From Arctopsyche grandis (lineage: Eukaryota > Arthropoda > Insecta > Trichoptera > Hydropsychidae): 64,000 bases of DNA. The notes under the pieces were generated by a model. The model saw only the letters and a program-made list of their open reading frames with translations, had not been told where the DNA came from and searched no databases. Position numbers and translations under genes: made by a program. The DNA lies in assembly GCF_051622035.1 (NCBI RefSeq), contig NC_135362.1, forward strand, positions 27,463,001 to 27,527,000. Reading direction: 5' to 3'. Within the stretch, counting starts at the first letter, position 1, and the number at the start of each line of letters is the position of its first letter. Shown here piece by piece: positions 12,971 through 24,830 of the stretch.

Positions 12971-13990
12971 TGAGACTCACTACTGTCATAGTCGAACCGA
13001 TCTACATAGCATGAGACTTACATAAAATATATGTACATGCTATCGCATTCACCCCCCATTCGACCCGCGATGGCCAATTACATTTCGTTTCGGTTTCGCA
13101 TTCCATTTTGGTTAAGAAATACAACATTTTCCGGATGTATAGCGGTCGTTAGAATTTGACTTTTATTTTTTATTTTTAGTTTCGAGTTCGTGTTTCGTAT
13201 TTTGAAATATTTACATTGATAAAATTTTCATATAAAATACGTAAGCTTTTGATATTATTAATTCATTTATGAAATACGTATATATTTCATATTATTGGAA
13301 ATTTATATTTTTTAGACGGTAAAAGTAATTGTAAACATCATGGACAGCAAAGCATACAGTAATATTATTAAAGACCTTGTATTGAATTATATTGTAATAA
13401 TATTATATCTTTATATATAAAAATCAATATTTGTCTGTCACATATGCGTTCCTATACCATTCAATCGATTGCGATGAAACTTACATGAGTTATGGTGTAC
13501 ATATGTATGTATATGCGAGCGATGGTTTATGTAAAAAAAGTAAAAAATCGCCTGAAATCGGGAATGAATGGTGATTGCAAATGTGTTCACATCGCCACCT
13601 GCGTTGTTAGGGTAAAATAAACAAACAATTGAATAATTTCAAATGTGTTCGCCGTATGCGTTTTTCCGACAAATTATCATTACTGTAATTTAATTTGATT
13701 ATTAATTATTGATTTGAAACTGAAACATTTACCTATGGAAACACATCGAGAAGCACGAGCCAAAATGCTGGATAAGTCAGATTACCACGACGTTAAACCC
13801 GGAACGGGAAAACCAGGAACGGGAACGGGAATTTCATGCGTTATTGTGGCATTGCAACGCATGCCAGTTTCAGCTAGTTGTTAAATAAGAAATGATTTTA
13901 AAATATATACAAATTATTTTACGTCCTTTCAATGTTACAACGCATTGCAAGAATGCGACAGCATACTCGGCTCTCGTAAGTCGAATCAAC
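12971..13990 (+). repeat. dispersed repeat D, copy 1, interrupted at about 13411-13884
   Basis: The parts 12971-13410 and 13885-13990 match 43556-43830 and 44341-44575. Shared pieces include CGACCCGCGATGGCCAATTA, GAGTTCGTGTTTCGTA, AAGACCTTG(T/C)ATTGAATTAT and ATTTTACGTCCTT. The insert here runs from TCTTTATATATAAAAATCAA with TTTGTCTGTC to GCAACGCATGCCAGTTTCAG. It is the reverse of the repeat at 24290-24600, whose head is GCTGAACCCGGCATACGTTG. Confidence 0.75.
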
Positions 13991-14002
13991 CATAGTGATA
14001 AC

Positions 14003-14189
14003 TAGTCTTCAGCGGTCAAGCGTGCTTTTTCCAGGAAAATAACCATAGGCCGGCGCGACCCTGCACCATTGTTCATTTTTATGGTGAACTTTTTTTTGCT
14101 CTCTAGCTTTGTAGTTTGCCCTGTTTCCTGGAAAATAGCCCCAAAACGCCCTCTTTCCTGGAAAAAGCACGCTCCACCGCCGAAGACTG
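14003..14189. mobile_element. TIR element 1 of a three-element cluster
   Basis: Arms TAGTCTTCAGCGG ... AAGCGTGCTTTTTCCAGG and CCTGGAAAAAGCACGCTCCA ... CCGAAGACTG form an inverted repeat. Flanked by GTGATAAC (13995-14002) and GTGATAAG (14190-14197), an 8-bp repeat with one mismatch, as expected for hAT-type insertion. Confidence 0.7.
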
Positions 14190-14197
14190 GTGATAAG

Positions 14198-14351
14198 TAA
14201 AGATCGGACCCAGAGCGCGCCGTTTATTGTTCAATTGTTGTAAATGCATTGTTAAAGGTTCACCGATCCTTTTTTTTTTGGACTCTAGCTTTGTAAATAG
14301 AGCCAAATCGCCCCGATTCCTGGAAAAAGCACGGTCTCTATCCACGCTCTA
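14198..14351. mobile_element. TIR element 2 of a three-element cluster
   Basis: Related interior (GGTTCACCGATCC, GACTCTAGCTTTGTA, CCTGGAAAAAGCACG), but the ends are weaker. It lies between GTGATAAG (14190-14197) and GTGATAAC (14352-14359). Confidence 0.55.
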
Positions 14352-14359
14352 GTGATAAC

Positions 14360-14525
14360 TAGAGGTAGGACTGGAAGCGTGCTTTTTCCAGGAAACAGGG
14401 CGTTTTGGGTCTATTTTCCCGGATATATACTACAAAGCTAGTGTGCAAAAAAAAGGTTCATCATAAAAATGAACAATGTACGGCGAAAATAAACAAAGAA
14501 CGACACGCTTCCGGTCCTACCTCTA
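14360..14525. mobile_element. TIR element 3 of a three-element cluster
   Basis: Terminal inverted repeat TAGAGGTAGGACTGGAAGCG at the left against CGCTTCCGGTCCTACCTCTA at the right, one mismatch in 20. Flanked by GTGATAAC (14352-14359) and ATGATAAC (14526-14533), 7 of 8. The 166-bp size and 8-bp duplication fit a hAT-type MITE. Confidence 0.8.
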
Positions 14526-14533
14526 ATGATAAC

Positions 14534-15149
14534 ATATAAAAATTTTCAAATTAATGGTTACTTAGTTACTGATTAGTATGTACGTATATTTATATCCATG
14601 CATAGTTTCTTACTATTTTGCAAGTGCATTAATTAGTATGCGTTCGTCGTCCGAGACGATATAGAGAAGGCTATGAAATTTAATAATGTAGTGGTAATTT
14701 TGCTGCATAGTGCCGTTAGCTAAAATGGACCGTAAATTTGTCATCTGCACTGGGTCAGCTTTTGTTAATGCACCTCTGCACGATTGCGATACGTTCAATT
14801 TCATTGCCCTGAATAATTGAATTAACTGGTAGACCGTTTGAAATTTATTCGCAAAACGGCATCGTCGAATCAATCGTAAAGTGTGCTTGATTCAATTTTT
14901 CCATTCACATATGTATATGTACACAATTACATACATACATTACCTACCAGAGCAGTAGTAATATTTTCTATTATTATTATTATGTTCTACATATGATCAT
15001 TCGTTAAAAATCAAAAAATAAAACGCTTCAATCGTCACACGGGTGATTGTTCGTACAGGCGTTACACCTACAATGCTGACCATATTGATAGACGTTACAA
15101 CAACAATGCGCAGTTTTATCAGATGCACGAATGAGTGCATCTGGTTACT
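14534..15149. other. intergenic DNA, no gene seen
   Basis: Contains short frames on the minus strand (14613-14873) without motifs. Confidence 0.35.
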
Positions 15150-15977
15150 ACAGTTTTTAAACTTCAAATTCGTCATTTTACAAATCAAATTCGTCATTTA
15201 ACAAATCAAATTCGTCACGTTGCAAATCAAATTAAACAATTCATTTTATTATACATTGATTTTGATTTTTAAATGCTTTTTTATTATTACGAAATTATGT
15301 TCACATCTTATATCTTACATCTTACATCTTATATCTTATATCTATTTTAATGGCTACTGATCTACTGATCATTTTCTATTTTACAATTTAATTTAATTTG
15401 GTTAGTAATCACAGTATTATATTATTCTAATGTTAATCTAAAGCATAATAGGAAAAAGAGCTCAAAAACCTATTTACAATCATTATAAATGTTCATAATA
15501 CATCTAATACATAATATTAATTAAAGACTCTCAAAAGTCGATGACCTAAAGCAGATTGTGTTTAGGTAATCTGTGTTTATACCTGAAGGGTATAGACATT
15601 TTGTTGTAATCACCGAGACTCTTCACAAGTCTGTTAGTATGGTTATTAGTGATTCTGTCATAGAATCTACTGGTTTTTTATTATACATAGAGAACTTTAT
15701 AAAGAGTATTATAGAGGATTCACCAGCAAATTCCTAGCAAAAAATTTATTTTTTGAAAAAACCTCTTCAATTGGATTCATCATAGGTGAATATGGCGTTC
15801 TCTAACATTCTCTATGTATGTATTAAATATTCTCTTTTTCTCCATACATAATATTCTCTATAAAGTTCTCTATGTATAATAAAATGAATATTAAAAAAAT
15901 ACATCCAATTGTTTAATATGATTTGCAACATGACGAATTTGATTTGTAAAATGACGATTTTGAAGTTTAAAAATTGT
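15150..15977. mobile_element. TIR element about 830 bp with a smaller TIR element inside
   Basis: Left arm ACAGTTTTTAAACTTCAAAT plus TCGTCATTTTACAAATCAAA mirrors the right arm at 15931-15977. The left arm also carries about three 21-bp tandem copies of AAATTCGTCA-TTTTACAAATC (15163-15232). Inside, 15678-15883 has its own arms (TTTATTATACATAGAGAACT and its reverse complement). No transposase frame is seen, so both are non-autonomous. Confidence 0.65.
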
Positions 15978-16889
15978 ATATATAGTTTATTATAATAATA
16001 TAATAGCAAATGAAGTTTGATTTTTTTTAATTCTTCAATAGAAAATGTCGTTAAACGCAACGCAATAACGAACCCAGTAGGCGATGACTGATTGTGTGAA
16101 TTATTTTGTATTCATTTGAGCTCGTATTCGTTCGAGTTTGAGCCGACAGTAGCCGACTCAAATTTTCCAGGGCTGTCACAAAATATTACAGCAAAATAAG
16201 TGATTACAGTTTGCAATCGTTGGTATATATTACGCGTATTTATTTATAGTGTACTAGTGGTTTTATCCGGCTTCGCTCGGTATTTGTAATATAAAAAGCT
16301 TAAACATGGCGAATCTAATAGTACTTCAATTTCGAACGCCAAACTATTCTTAAATCATCTTTGGCCCAAGCTAAGGCAAAGATACACAGAGTACGTAATT
16401 TGTTTACAAACTTTTTATTAGCTTCACTCTGTCAATTCAGTGACATTCGTGCCCGTCCAAAAATTGTGATCTGACTTCAAACCACTTCCACTCTTTAGGT
16501 CGCTTTGATGTCTTACCGACATACGAGGGTTAACTGACATTCAAGTAAGCTAATGTCTCCGACATGAAGATAGAGAGCGTCAATCATTAACGAACTCATT
16601 AAAATTTACATCGGAATATTGTGTGAGATCGAAGCGACGACAGCTCGCTTTCCATACGCCTCTTTCTACCACCCCTTTGCAACTCGTTGAAACTATGGTA
16701 AACCTAATTTTTTCACGCTCATTTTTTAGTTAAATTATACATACAACTTATTCCATATGAAAAAAAAAACTAGCGTATGAAATTCATCATACTTACTACG
16801 TGTAAAAAAGTTTCAGCCCAATCCGTGGAACGGTTTAGGAGATAATTTAATGCATAAAAAGAGACGAGACCTATGAAAGCCCAGGAAAA
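15978..16889. other. intergenic DNA with repeat fragments
   Basis: Includes the head of dispersed repeat A (16251-16320) and a CAGCCCAATCCGTGGAACGG motif (16809-16830) shared loosely with 770-790. No gene recognised. Confidence 0.4.
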
Positions 16890-17140
16890 TTAATTAATTA
16901 AATAAATTTTTAATAGATGGCGGTAAATACTCAGAAACTTGGCGCCGTCTATTTGCCTAGAGGAAACGTTAGTAGCAAACAGTATATATAGAAGTTTTTT
17001 TCTTTTCTTATTATATTCGTACGTTTTATTAGCAGTGGTTTGGCTATGACGTACATATGTATGCCGAATTGAAACGACTATTACAGTACGGCGAGCGTTA
17101 TCTCAGATACACAGACAGACACACATAATAGCGATGTTAT
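16890..17140 (-). repeat. dispersed repeat E, copy 1
   Basis: Reverse of the repeats at 35035-35284 and 35552-35830. Shared pieces are AGATAACGCTCGCCGTACTA, ACTATTTGCTAC and TTCTATATATACTGTTTGCT-like text, then ACCGCCATCTATTGAAAAT and TTTAATTAATTAATTTT. Confidence 0.75.
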
Positions 17141-17353
17141 ATATGTATATATGATATTTTTTAATAATAATGAAATAATATAAAAACGATTTTCATTTAA
17201 AACTTCAATAGGAAATTATTCAAATATGACTTTATAAAGAAAATATTTAAAAGTCTCAAATTTAATTAATTTTAAAACGTAGATGGTACAATTTTGCTCT
17301 CTTCCTAATTTTTTCGTTGTTGATTGAATTCAACCTGTTGCATTTGTATACAT

Positions 17354-17535
17354 CAGTGGTTCTTAACCTTGTTGGAAGTACTGAACCCCACCAGTTTCAT
17401 ATGCGCATTCACCGAACCCTTCTTAATTGGCACCCGAATCATATGATTCGGATGTGTGTCATGACCTCCGCCGAACCCCTGAGACCGACTTACCGAACCC
17501 CTGGGGTTCGATCGAACCCAGGTTAAGAGCCACTG
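17354..17535. mobile_element. hAT-type MITE with CAGTGG termini and perfect 8-bp TSD
   Basis: Ends CAGTGGTTCTTAACCTTG and AGGTTAAGAGCCACTG are inverted repeats of the well-known CAGTGGTTCTCAACC hAT type. The 8-bp GTATACAT is repeated perfectly at 17346-17353 and 17536-17543. The 182-bp interior has CCGAACCCCTG motifs and no coding. Confidence 0.92.
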
Positions 17536-17543
17536 GTATACAT

Positions 17544-19435
17544 ACATACCTAGTTATCACTGCAAATATTGCAAAAATAAATTATACTCTGCAAAGAAAC
17601 AAATTTTAATATGTACATGTGTACATATAAATTCATACATATGTAAATTTTGCACCATATGAAATCCCCAAAATTGAATCAAAACAGTTACCTAGATTCC
17701 ATTAGCCTTTAAATAATCAAATCGGTTGCAGATACACCTGAATCGACACTGCCATTACATAGATAACATCTAATGGCCATTACCATTGTTATGGCCCATC
17801 GATGTGATAACCCTAATGTTGTATCTTGGCATAATTACGCGCATCATCCTTTATGTTTGTTTCAATACGGATTTGGAGTTGGTGGCGTTCGCCGGCTTCC
17901 ATTGTTGGTTATATTCCATTGTTATAAACAAATATATAATAATAATATATAGTTTATGTGACGTTATTAATGAACAAGTTTCAACCTATGTACCCTCTTC
18001 TTTTTTATTATAATTATTAACGCACTAGTTTGTGATACGTGTAGTTTTATTGTGAATGTATTTAAATTGCACATTACAAGAACTATGAACTGTGGAAACT
18101 AACTACGATTCATAGCATGCTGATATTATGTGTGATAAATTTACAAATTATCTATTTGAATATTTTATTTTATTAGCTTATGAATACTTGCAATTATACA
18201 TGATCGTTAAAATTATGCATAAAATATATTTCTTAATGATTACATATTTTTATAAGTGATTCCATGTGCAAAATACTCATTGATTTTCCGAATTTCGATC
18301 TATTGGTGTAAAATTGTGGGTTGTGATAACATTATACAGTTGTTTAGTTCCAAATTGATCCTTTTTCATTTCAAATTAAACGCTTTTTATTTCAAATTGA
18401 CCCCTTTTCAATGTCAATTTGAATTGAAAAAGGTTTAATTTGAAATGACAAAGGATCAATTTAAAAAGAAAAACCTATATATGAAAACTCAAATCTAATT
18501 ATTCATAATTTTTGTTTGTATATAAAACATAGATAAAGTAAAAATTATAATAATTTTGATATAAAAGAGAATATGTATATTAGTGGTGAATATTATTCTC
18601 TTTCAATTTTACAACAAACTTTCTTTGAATCTTTTTAATTTATTTATTTTATCTTAATCTCTAATAGTAAAGTAATGTAAAAAAAAAGCATATTTTGAAC
18701 TTACAACTGATCTTGACAATTAGTTTGAACTATTTTTTTAAAGATTTAACATATGGAGAGTAAAATAAAAATTAATTCTTAAATATTTATTACAACACTT
18801 ATATTTATCGCATATAAGTGTCTAGATATAGAATAATTGTCTATAGATATAGAATAATTGTCTATAGATAATAATAATGTTATTCTATATCTATGGTATT
18901 TTCTTAAAAAAAAAGAGCTTTATAAAAACAAGATGTCTCACTTGTGTTCATTTTGAAAGTCAAAATATAATAGAAAAATTTCAATATCACAATTCATATT
19001 TGGATCATAATGTCAAAATTTAATTCCAATATCATAATAATAATTGATTTAAATTTTTGGATTTTAGCTGATTTGTTTTTTTTTCCAAAGCTTTCACTTT
19101 TCTAACCACATATTTCACATTATCTAAAAATGCTCTTGTTAACATTTGATATTTACATGCGATATTTAAAGTGTCGTTAAGTGTTGCATAAATATTACAA
19201 GGCCAGCAAAATAATTTTCTTGTAATGAGTAAATTCAATACGTTTTTTTACGATTTTGCAACAAAATTTAGCAATTACATATCACTGTTTGCCTCACACC
19301 CATTAGTCGTCATTACTCTGCATGATTCAGACTCACAAATATGGGTTATTTATACATTACAAATTAAGCCACTATTCCCACGATTTACAATAAATCCTAA
19401 CTGACTTATTATATAAAAAACGTTTTTTTTTACAG
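17544..19435. other. AT-rich DNA upstream of the FAXDC2-like gene, with hairpins
   Basis: Likely the first intron or upstream region of the FAXDC2-like gene. It contains a near-perfect inverted repeat (18352-18381 against 18433-18462, one mismatch in 30) and a smaller one around ATAGAATAATTGTCTATAG (18828-18896). No coding exon recognised. Confidence 0.5.
18352..18462. repeat. 30-bp arm inverted repeat
   Basis: Arms 18352-18381 and 18433-18462 are reverse complements with one mismatch, loop 51 bp. The AAATTGATCC, CATTTCAAATTAAAC and ATTTCAAATTGACCCC segments inside are themselves related, so it is built from a short repeated motif. Confidence 0.8.
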
Positions 19436-19443
19436 GAAAGAAA

Positions 19444-22403
19444 ATGCTTCAAGTAAAAGAAACTAGGGGCGGTAGTTCGAATCCGAACGAGAAGAATATG
19501 AACGACTTCAAAAACAACGACGGACAGTCGGCGACCCAGAACTCAACGTGGCTCTCGTCATTATACAGCGTATTGTTCGTCATCAGCTCGGCTCTGATCG
19601 GCTTCACCGCAGCCAGAAACTCATTGACCTGGTAAATGACTCACCATAAAATCTTTACATTGCATGTTGACCGTCGTTTAGTACGTCGTTTCGTCGAACT
19701 CAATTTAGCCCACCATTTACCAATGAGTCATTAATCACACCGGCTTACATTTTCAGGCACCTGCAAAGGTTTTGGGGTGCATCAGGCGACTTTTGGCAAT
19801 CGCAATGGGATAAAATAGTCGATGTCATAGGTAACTATTATACATAAATACACAATGTATGTGGTATTCTGTCAGCGTGCGGACTTTTGATCATTTCGAT
19901 TGTGTTTCCAGGTGAGGATCCGTTCATGTTATGGGTGATCTATTCGACTATCTTCACGACATTGGTATATTGGTTCTTTGGCGGCATCTACACGATTTTG
20001 GATGTCACTAACAAACCAGCTTTTCTACGTAGATATAAAATACAGCCCGGCACCAACGAACCCGTCGAAGGCGCTCGTTTGAGGAGTGTAAGAATGATCA
20101 CAAATTTCTTTATTTTCTAGATGTTTCAACATAATTTACTCACATGAAAGTGTGAAGTATGTTTTTCACTTTTACAAACACTTAAGAAATACATTCTTAT
20201 GAATAAATCATAGACGGAGAAACACCAACGGTTGACTGTTGGCCAATTGGATTTTAAAGGTGTAGGAAACTGGTATATACTTAATACTATATTTGGTTGA
20301 ATTTTTGGATAATTATAAAATAAAAACACAGAGAAGGAAACAGAAAAAAAATATATCTACATATATATAAAACACATAATTTACTAACAATTTGGGTAAA
20401 AACAGCGCTACAAACAAAATTTTCATAACAGTACATAATTTCTCATCAAAAAAGGCAATGTTTTTAGTTATATTTAGGGTTAATATTGTGCTAGGGTTAA
20501 TATAGTCCATATGTGCTAAACAGTGCCGTGCAGTGACTTTAAAACAGGAGATATTGCAGCGATAGCATATTTCAAGTGAAAATATATTTTCACTGGAATA
20601 AATATATCCTCACCAATTAAGGTAGTGAAAATGTATCAAACAATGAATTTATAATGTACAACAACCCTGACAACCTAATCTTAAATGAATAAAACCAATC
20701 CTAACTTAGCCTAACCAAACCTAAGCTTTAAATAATACCAACCCTAACATGAAACTGGTTATGATTTTATTCATCAGTGTAAATATATTTTCACTGCTGT
20801 TATAATTTCATTTTGACATGAACAAAAAAATATATTTTAAATTATAATAATCTGTCTTGAAGTGATGAGTATAATTTTTCATTTTTATGCTAACATAAAT
20901 ATCCTAAGTAGCCTATCTTTCTTAATAACATCTTATTTGTCTTCAAAACTTAATCTTCTGAATGATTTGTCGAACAATCGAACAAGAATGCAACATTCCA
21001 AGGCCTCGTTATTTGTTTCCGCACTACGCACTGATTTGTTTTGAGAGAATCGTTTCGTAAGCTAAATCCCTTGCTATATTTGCATACAAGAAGCTCTTTG
21101 TAAATATGTATGTGTTATTTTAACAAAAAAAAATGTTCAGAATGATATTTGATAGACACAAATCAGAATATTCTTAGTGAAAATTCCATAAATGCTTATA
21201 GAGACGAGTAAATTAAAAAATGCTTTGTATTCAACAGAACGTCTATACATAACCAATAGCCAATACCACAAAGGGAACAGAATTGAAACGGCGAGTCCGT
21301 GAAAGCGAACGACGCGGCAGACCATACCATAACAATCCACTACCTTAAAGTAGGGCCGATTCTGGTTTCTGAACTTTGCCAATCCAAGTGAACAATATCA
21401 ATATGGACTTTGATTTGAATTTATTGTAATTGAATTGCTGATATTTTTAATATTTTAATTTCCCTCAAGTCTAACGACGGCACGCCACCGGTGTTAAATA
21501 ATATACAGATTTAATATGTATATTTAAAACATTCAAATTGTTATTGATCTATCGATATAGAATACATATATTGAAAGTGTGTTTATTGTATGATTATATG
21601 TATATTGAAAATATATTGTATCTAATTTAAGGTTATCATGGTTGTGCTTATGAATCAAATCGTCGTCGGACTCCCATTCGGAGCATTCCTATACTATCTG
21701 ATGAGCTGGAGAGGTTTCCCTCCGGTGCGAGAGTTGCCCACCTTCCATTGGGTCCTCTTGGAGCTCGCCATATTCATTCTAGCCGAAGAAATTGGATTCT
21801 ACTACTCGCACAGGTATCCCATCATGCGAATCTTCAACAACGAATACCATCGAATTCGTCGCATATAATTGTATACGTTTCTCAGGTTACTCCACAACAA
21901 GTACCTTTACAAATACATCCACAAGAAGCACCACGAATGGACGTCCCCGATCGCCGTCACGTCAATCTACTGCCATCCGATCGAACACATCTTCTCTAAT
22001 GTACTTCCTCCGATAGTCGGCGTTGGGATAATGGGCAGTCACATCGCAACAGCCTGGCTCTGGTTCTCCCTGGTGATACTGTCAACGTTGAACTCGCACT
22101 CTGGATACCACTTACCGTTCTTCCCTAGCCCTGAAGCTCACGATTTCCACCATCTGAAGTAATTTGCTTTAATTCCAACACGTTTTTGTTGAATCCAATT
22201 GAATAATGTTTGATATGAATGTCTTATTTGCTAGATTCAATCAATGCTTTGGAGTTCTGGGAGTGTTGGACAAGTTCCACGGCACCGATTCTCTATTCCG
22301 TTCGACGAAAGCCTTCAGCAGACACATCATGATGTTGAGCTTTTCACCACCTAGAGAAGCGTTCCCGGATAGCGACAAAGTGCTTTGTCAGAAAAAGGAG
22401 TGA
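19444..22403 (+). CDS. FAXDC2: fatty acid hydroxylase domain-containing protein 2-like (FAXDC2-like)
   Basis: Predicted di-iron membrane hydroxylase of the sterol desaturase/fatty acid hydroxylase superfamily, probably in the ER and acting on a lipid or sterol substrate. Coding exons are 19444-19631, 19757-19830, 19912-20087, 21632-21813, 21886-22158 and 22235-22403. All borders are GT-AG and the phases agree; the sum is 1062 nt, 353 aa plus stop, against about 333 aa in human FAXDC2. The histidine clusters that bind iron are complete: HRLLH at residues 206-210, HKKHH at 219-223 and HDFHH at 292-296. Hydrophobic membrane segments lie near residues 37-57 and in exons 3, 4 and 5. An acceptor just before the start (exon from 19436, ATG 19444) means at least one untranslated exon lies upstream; I could not place it. 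The family match is firm; the substrate is unknown. Confidence 0.9.
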
Positions 22404-22457
22404 ATAATCCTAAACGAAAAAACTATTCACCGCAATTAACTTTTTTAACTGTATAAT

Positions 22458-22467
22458 AATAAATAAA
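22458..22467 (+). terminator. polyadenylation signals of the FAXDC2-like gene
   Basis: Two overlapping AATAAA hexamers begin at 22458 and 22462, about 55 nt after the stop codon. An A-run follows at about 22496-22510, but it is genomic and not itself evidence of a cleavage site. This suggests a short 3' UTR. Confidence 0.55.
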
Positions 22468-22469
22468 TC

Positions 22470-23648
22470 AAAGGAATAAGTATTGTCTGATTATTAAAAA
22501 AAAAAAAAAATACACTATCCAGCAAAGTTAATATTATGTATAACATTTTCTAATGATATAATAATACTTACAATTAGTCAAGAGTAAGCTTTTCGTGTGT
22601 TTTTTAAATATCTATCTACATGTTTTGAAGAATGTATATATTCATCATATAAACAGCTAAAGATTAATGTTTCAACTATGTACGTACATGCGTCAACATC
22701 TTGTTATTCAATTATAGAATTAATTATTTTTTAATGTTTATCGTATAATATTCAACATTTAATCTTTAGCTATATGAATATTACACGATAATGGATACGT
22801 ATTTTTTTTTTTGTTTTTTGTCGAAAAATTGTCTTTGACGCACTGTATAATTTTATTTATAATAATAAACCTAAAACAACACCATCGCTATATATAAAAA
22901 CCCACGACGTTTCATAATAATTAACGATATCACAGATCAGCGATTCGCATTTGACCTCAAAAGCAAAAGCAATCTTTTTGAACAATGATCTAAACGTCGA
23001 GTAAATATTGATTAATTTACCATCCGAAAACTAGCACATTGCACTTAATATATGTATGTATTTTATAAATGTGAATGTACGACGTCAATCGGGCACCTTT
23101 TCGTGTGTTAAATAAAATATAAAACGATATATTTTGATAAATTGAATTTAAACTATAAATAATAATTAATTGTGCTCTCAACAATCGGAACGCTAAATAG
23201 ATACGGACACTTTGTGATAGTAGATTTAAGCTTAGCGACTAATCATGTGAACTATCGGTTAAGGATTTGGTGTACTATGTTGCTTTCTCTTAAAGGACCA
23301 AGGTGTAGTGATATATGTATGTAGTAGCGTATTTGAAGGCGAGTTGGATTTTTTTATTTTAATATATATGTATGTATAATATTTAGATTATGAAAGTGTA
23401 GTTTGATTGCTTCAAACGACTCATTTTAAAAGCACATAGATTGCGTAATGACGATTTGATATTTTTTTTATGTACTCTGGTAAACGACGTTTATAATTTT
23501 TCTATATTTTATTCAATGGTGTAAAAAGTTTTGTGTATAGATTGTAGTCTTGCATCCAAATATTATATTTCTTGTGAAGATAAATATGTATAAATAAAAA
23601 TAAATTTGTAATTAATATGTCGTTTACTTCTATCATGATATACGATGC
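22470..23648. other. AT-rich intergenic DNA, no gene seen
   Basis: No coding signal or clear repeat boundary. A palindromic pair around ATCTTTAGCTATATGAATA (22760-22780) and the reverse near 22645-22665 suggests a small fold-back. Confidence 0.35.
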
Positions 23649-23996
23649 GGTGCAAACGATCGACAAGCGCCAGACAGACTGAAGCACAGATTAACGACAC
23701 GTATAGCTTATGCGTGCGCACTGCTCGCACTTACACTAAGCGAAATATACCCGAAGTCCCGACATACACCTACCCTGTATACGTTCTGTGCTTCTGATAC
23801 TTTAGTTCCGAATTTTGCCTTATTAAACTCGCCAGAAAGATCCAACTCAATTTTAATAATTGCATCTGTGCACATCGAAAGGTTACTCGTCATCTGATGT
23901 GCAATCTATCATTCGTGAAGTCGAGAATTGCGTTTAAAGCAGCCATCCAGTTAATCTGTGGTTCAGTCTGTCTGGCGCTTGTCGATCGTTTGCACC
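23649..23996. mobile_element. 348-bp element with 47-bp terminal inverted repeats
   Basis: Arms 23649-23695 and 23950-23996 begin GGTGCAAACGATCGACAAGC when read inward and differ at one position of 47. The interior has no transposase. I see no convincing target-site duplication, so the superfamily is open. Near-identical arms suggest it is fairly young. Confidence 0.85.
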
Positions 23997-24004
23997 AAAC
24001 CCAA

Positions 24005-24830
24005 TAATATACTAGTGGTGTCGATACAACGTAGAAATGTCGATACAAACAATACCATCCAAAACTTACATACATACATTAAATAAGGTCTTTTTCGAAA
24101 TTATATATTAGATTATGACGTGACCCATATAAAATTATACTCTGCTTGACGTCGCTCGGCCTGACAGCCCCCCCCCCCCTTCCCCGCGTCTCTTCGATTG
24201 GCTGTCTCACTTGACTCTGATTAGCTGTCTCCACGCGTCCGCCACAAACATATCCACACACATCGCGTCCGTTTTTATATATATTACTAGCTGAACCCGG
24301 CATACGTTGCAATGCCACAATAACGCATGAAATTCCCGTTCCCATTTGTCGGAAAAACGCAGACAGTGAACACGTTGGTCGCGACGCTAAAACATTTGTA
24401 ATTATTTCGTCGCAATGACATTCGTTCCCGTTTTTCCCGTTTTCGTTCTCGTTTTTGGGCAATTTTTTTCACAGTAATCTTCCCGAACATGCATACAACA
24501 AATCCAGAAAGTTCCATTAAAATCCGTTCAGTGGTTTAGGAGCCTATTCGAGACACACACAGACATTCATTTTTATATATATGTATGTAGATAGATTATT
24601 ATATACTTGTTTTACCCGGCTTCGCTCAGTTTTTGTAATATAAACAGCGTAAACATGGCGAATCTAATAGTAAATATTCATTTGCTTTTATATTAAATTT
24701 ATTTGAATCGAAAAAAAATATATATCGAATCGTCGTCATAGAAACTTTGTTTAGTTTCCGAATTTCCCAACCAAAAATACTTACAAACATACAAACTCTT
24801 TCGAAATTATATATTAGATAACATGTAACT
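24005..24830 (+). repeat. cluster of dispersed repeats: A tail, C, A copy 6
   Basis: 24005-24115 is the tail of repeat A. After a C-rich run at 24170-24180, 24290-24600 is repeat C (GCTGAACCCGGCATACGTTG to GAGACACACACAGACATTC). 24598-24830 is repeat A again, with head TTTTACCCGGCTTCGCTCAG. Confidence 0.7.

Noticed and set aside
15150-15240. CRISPR-like array from the 21-bp repeats
   Set aside because: The units are directly adjacent without spacers, inside a transposon arm of a eukaryote.
23649-23996. miRNA-type precursor from the 47-bp arms
   Set aside because: The arms are 250 bp apart and the architecture is that of a transposon TIR; no short hairpin loop.
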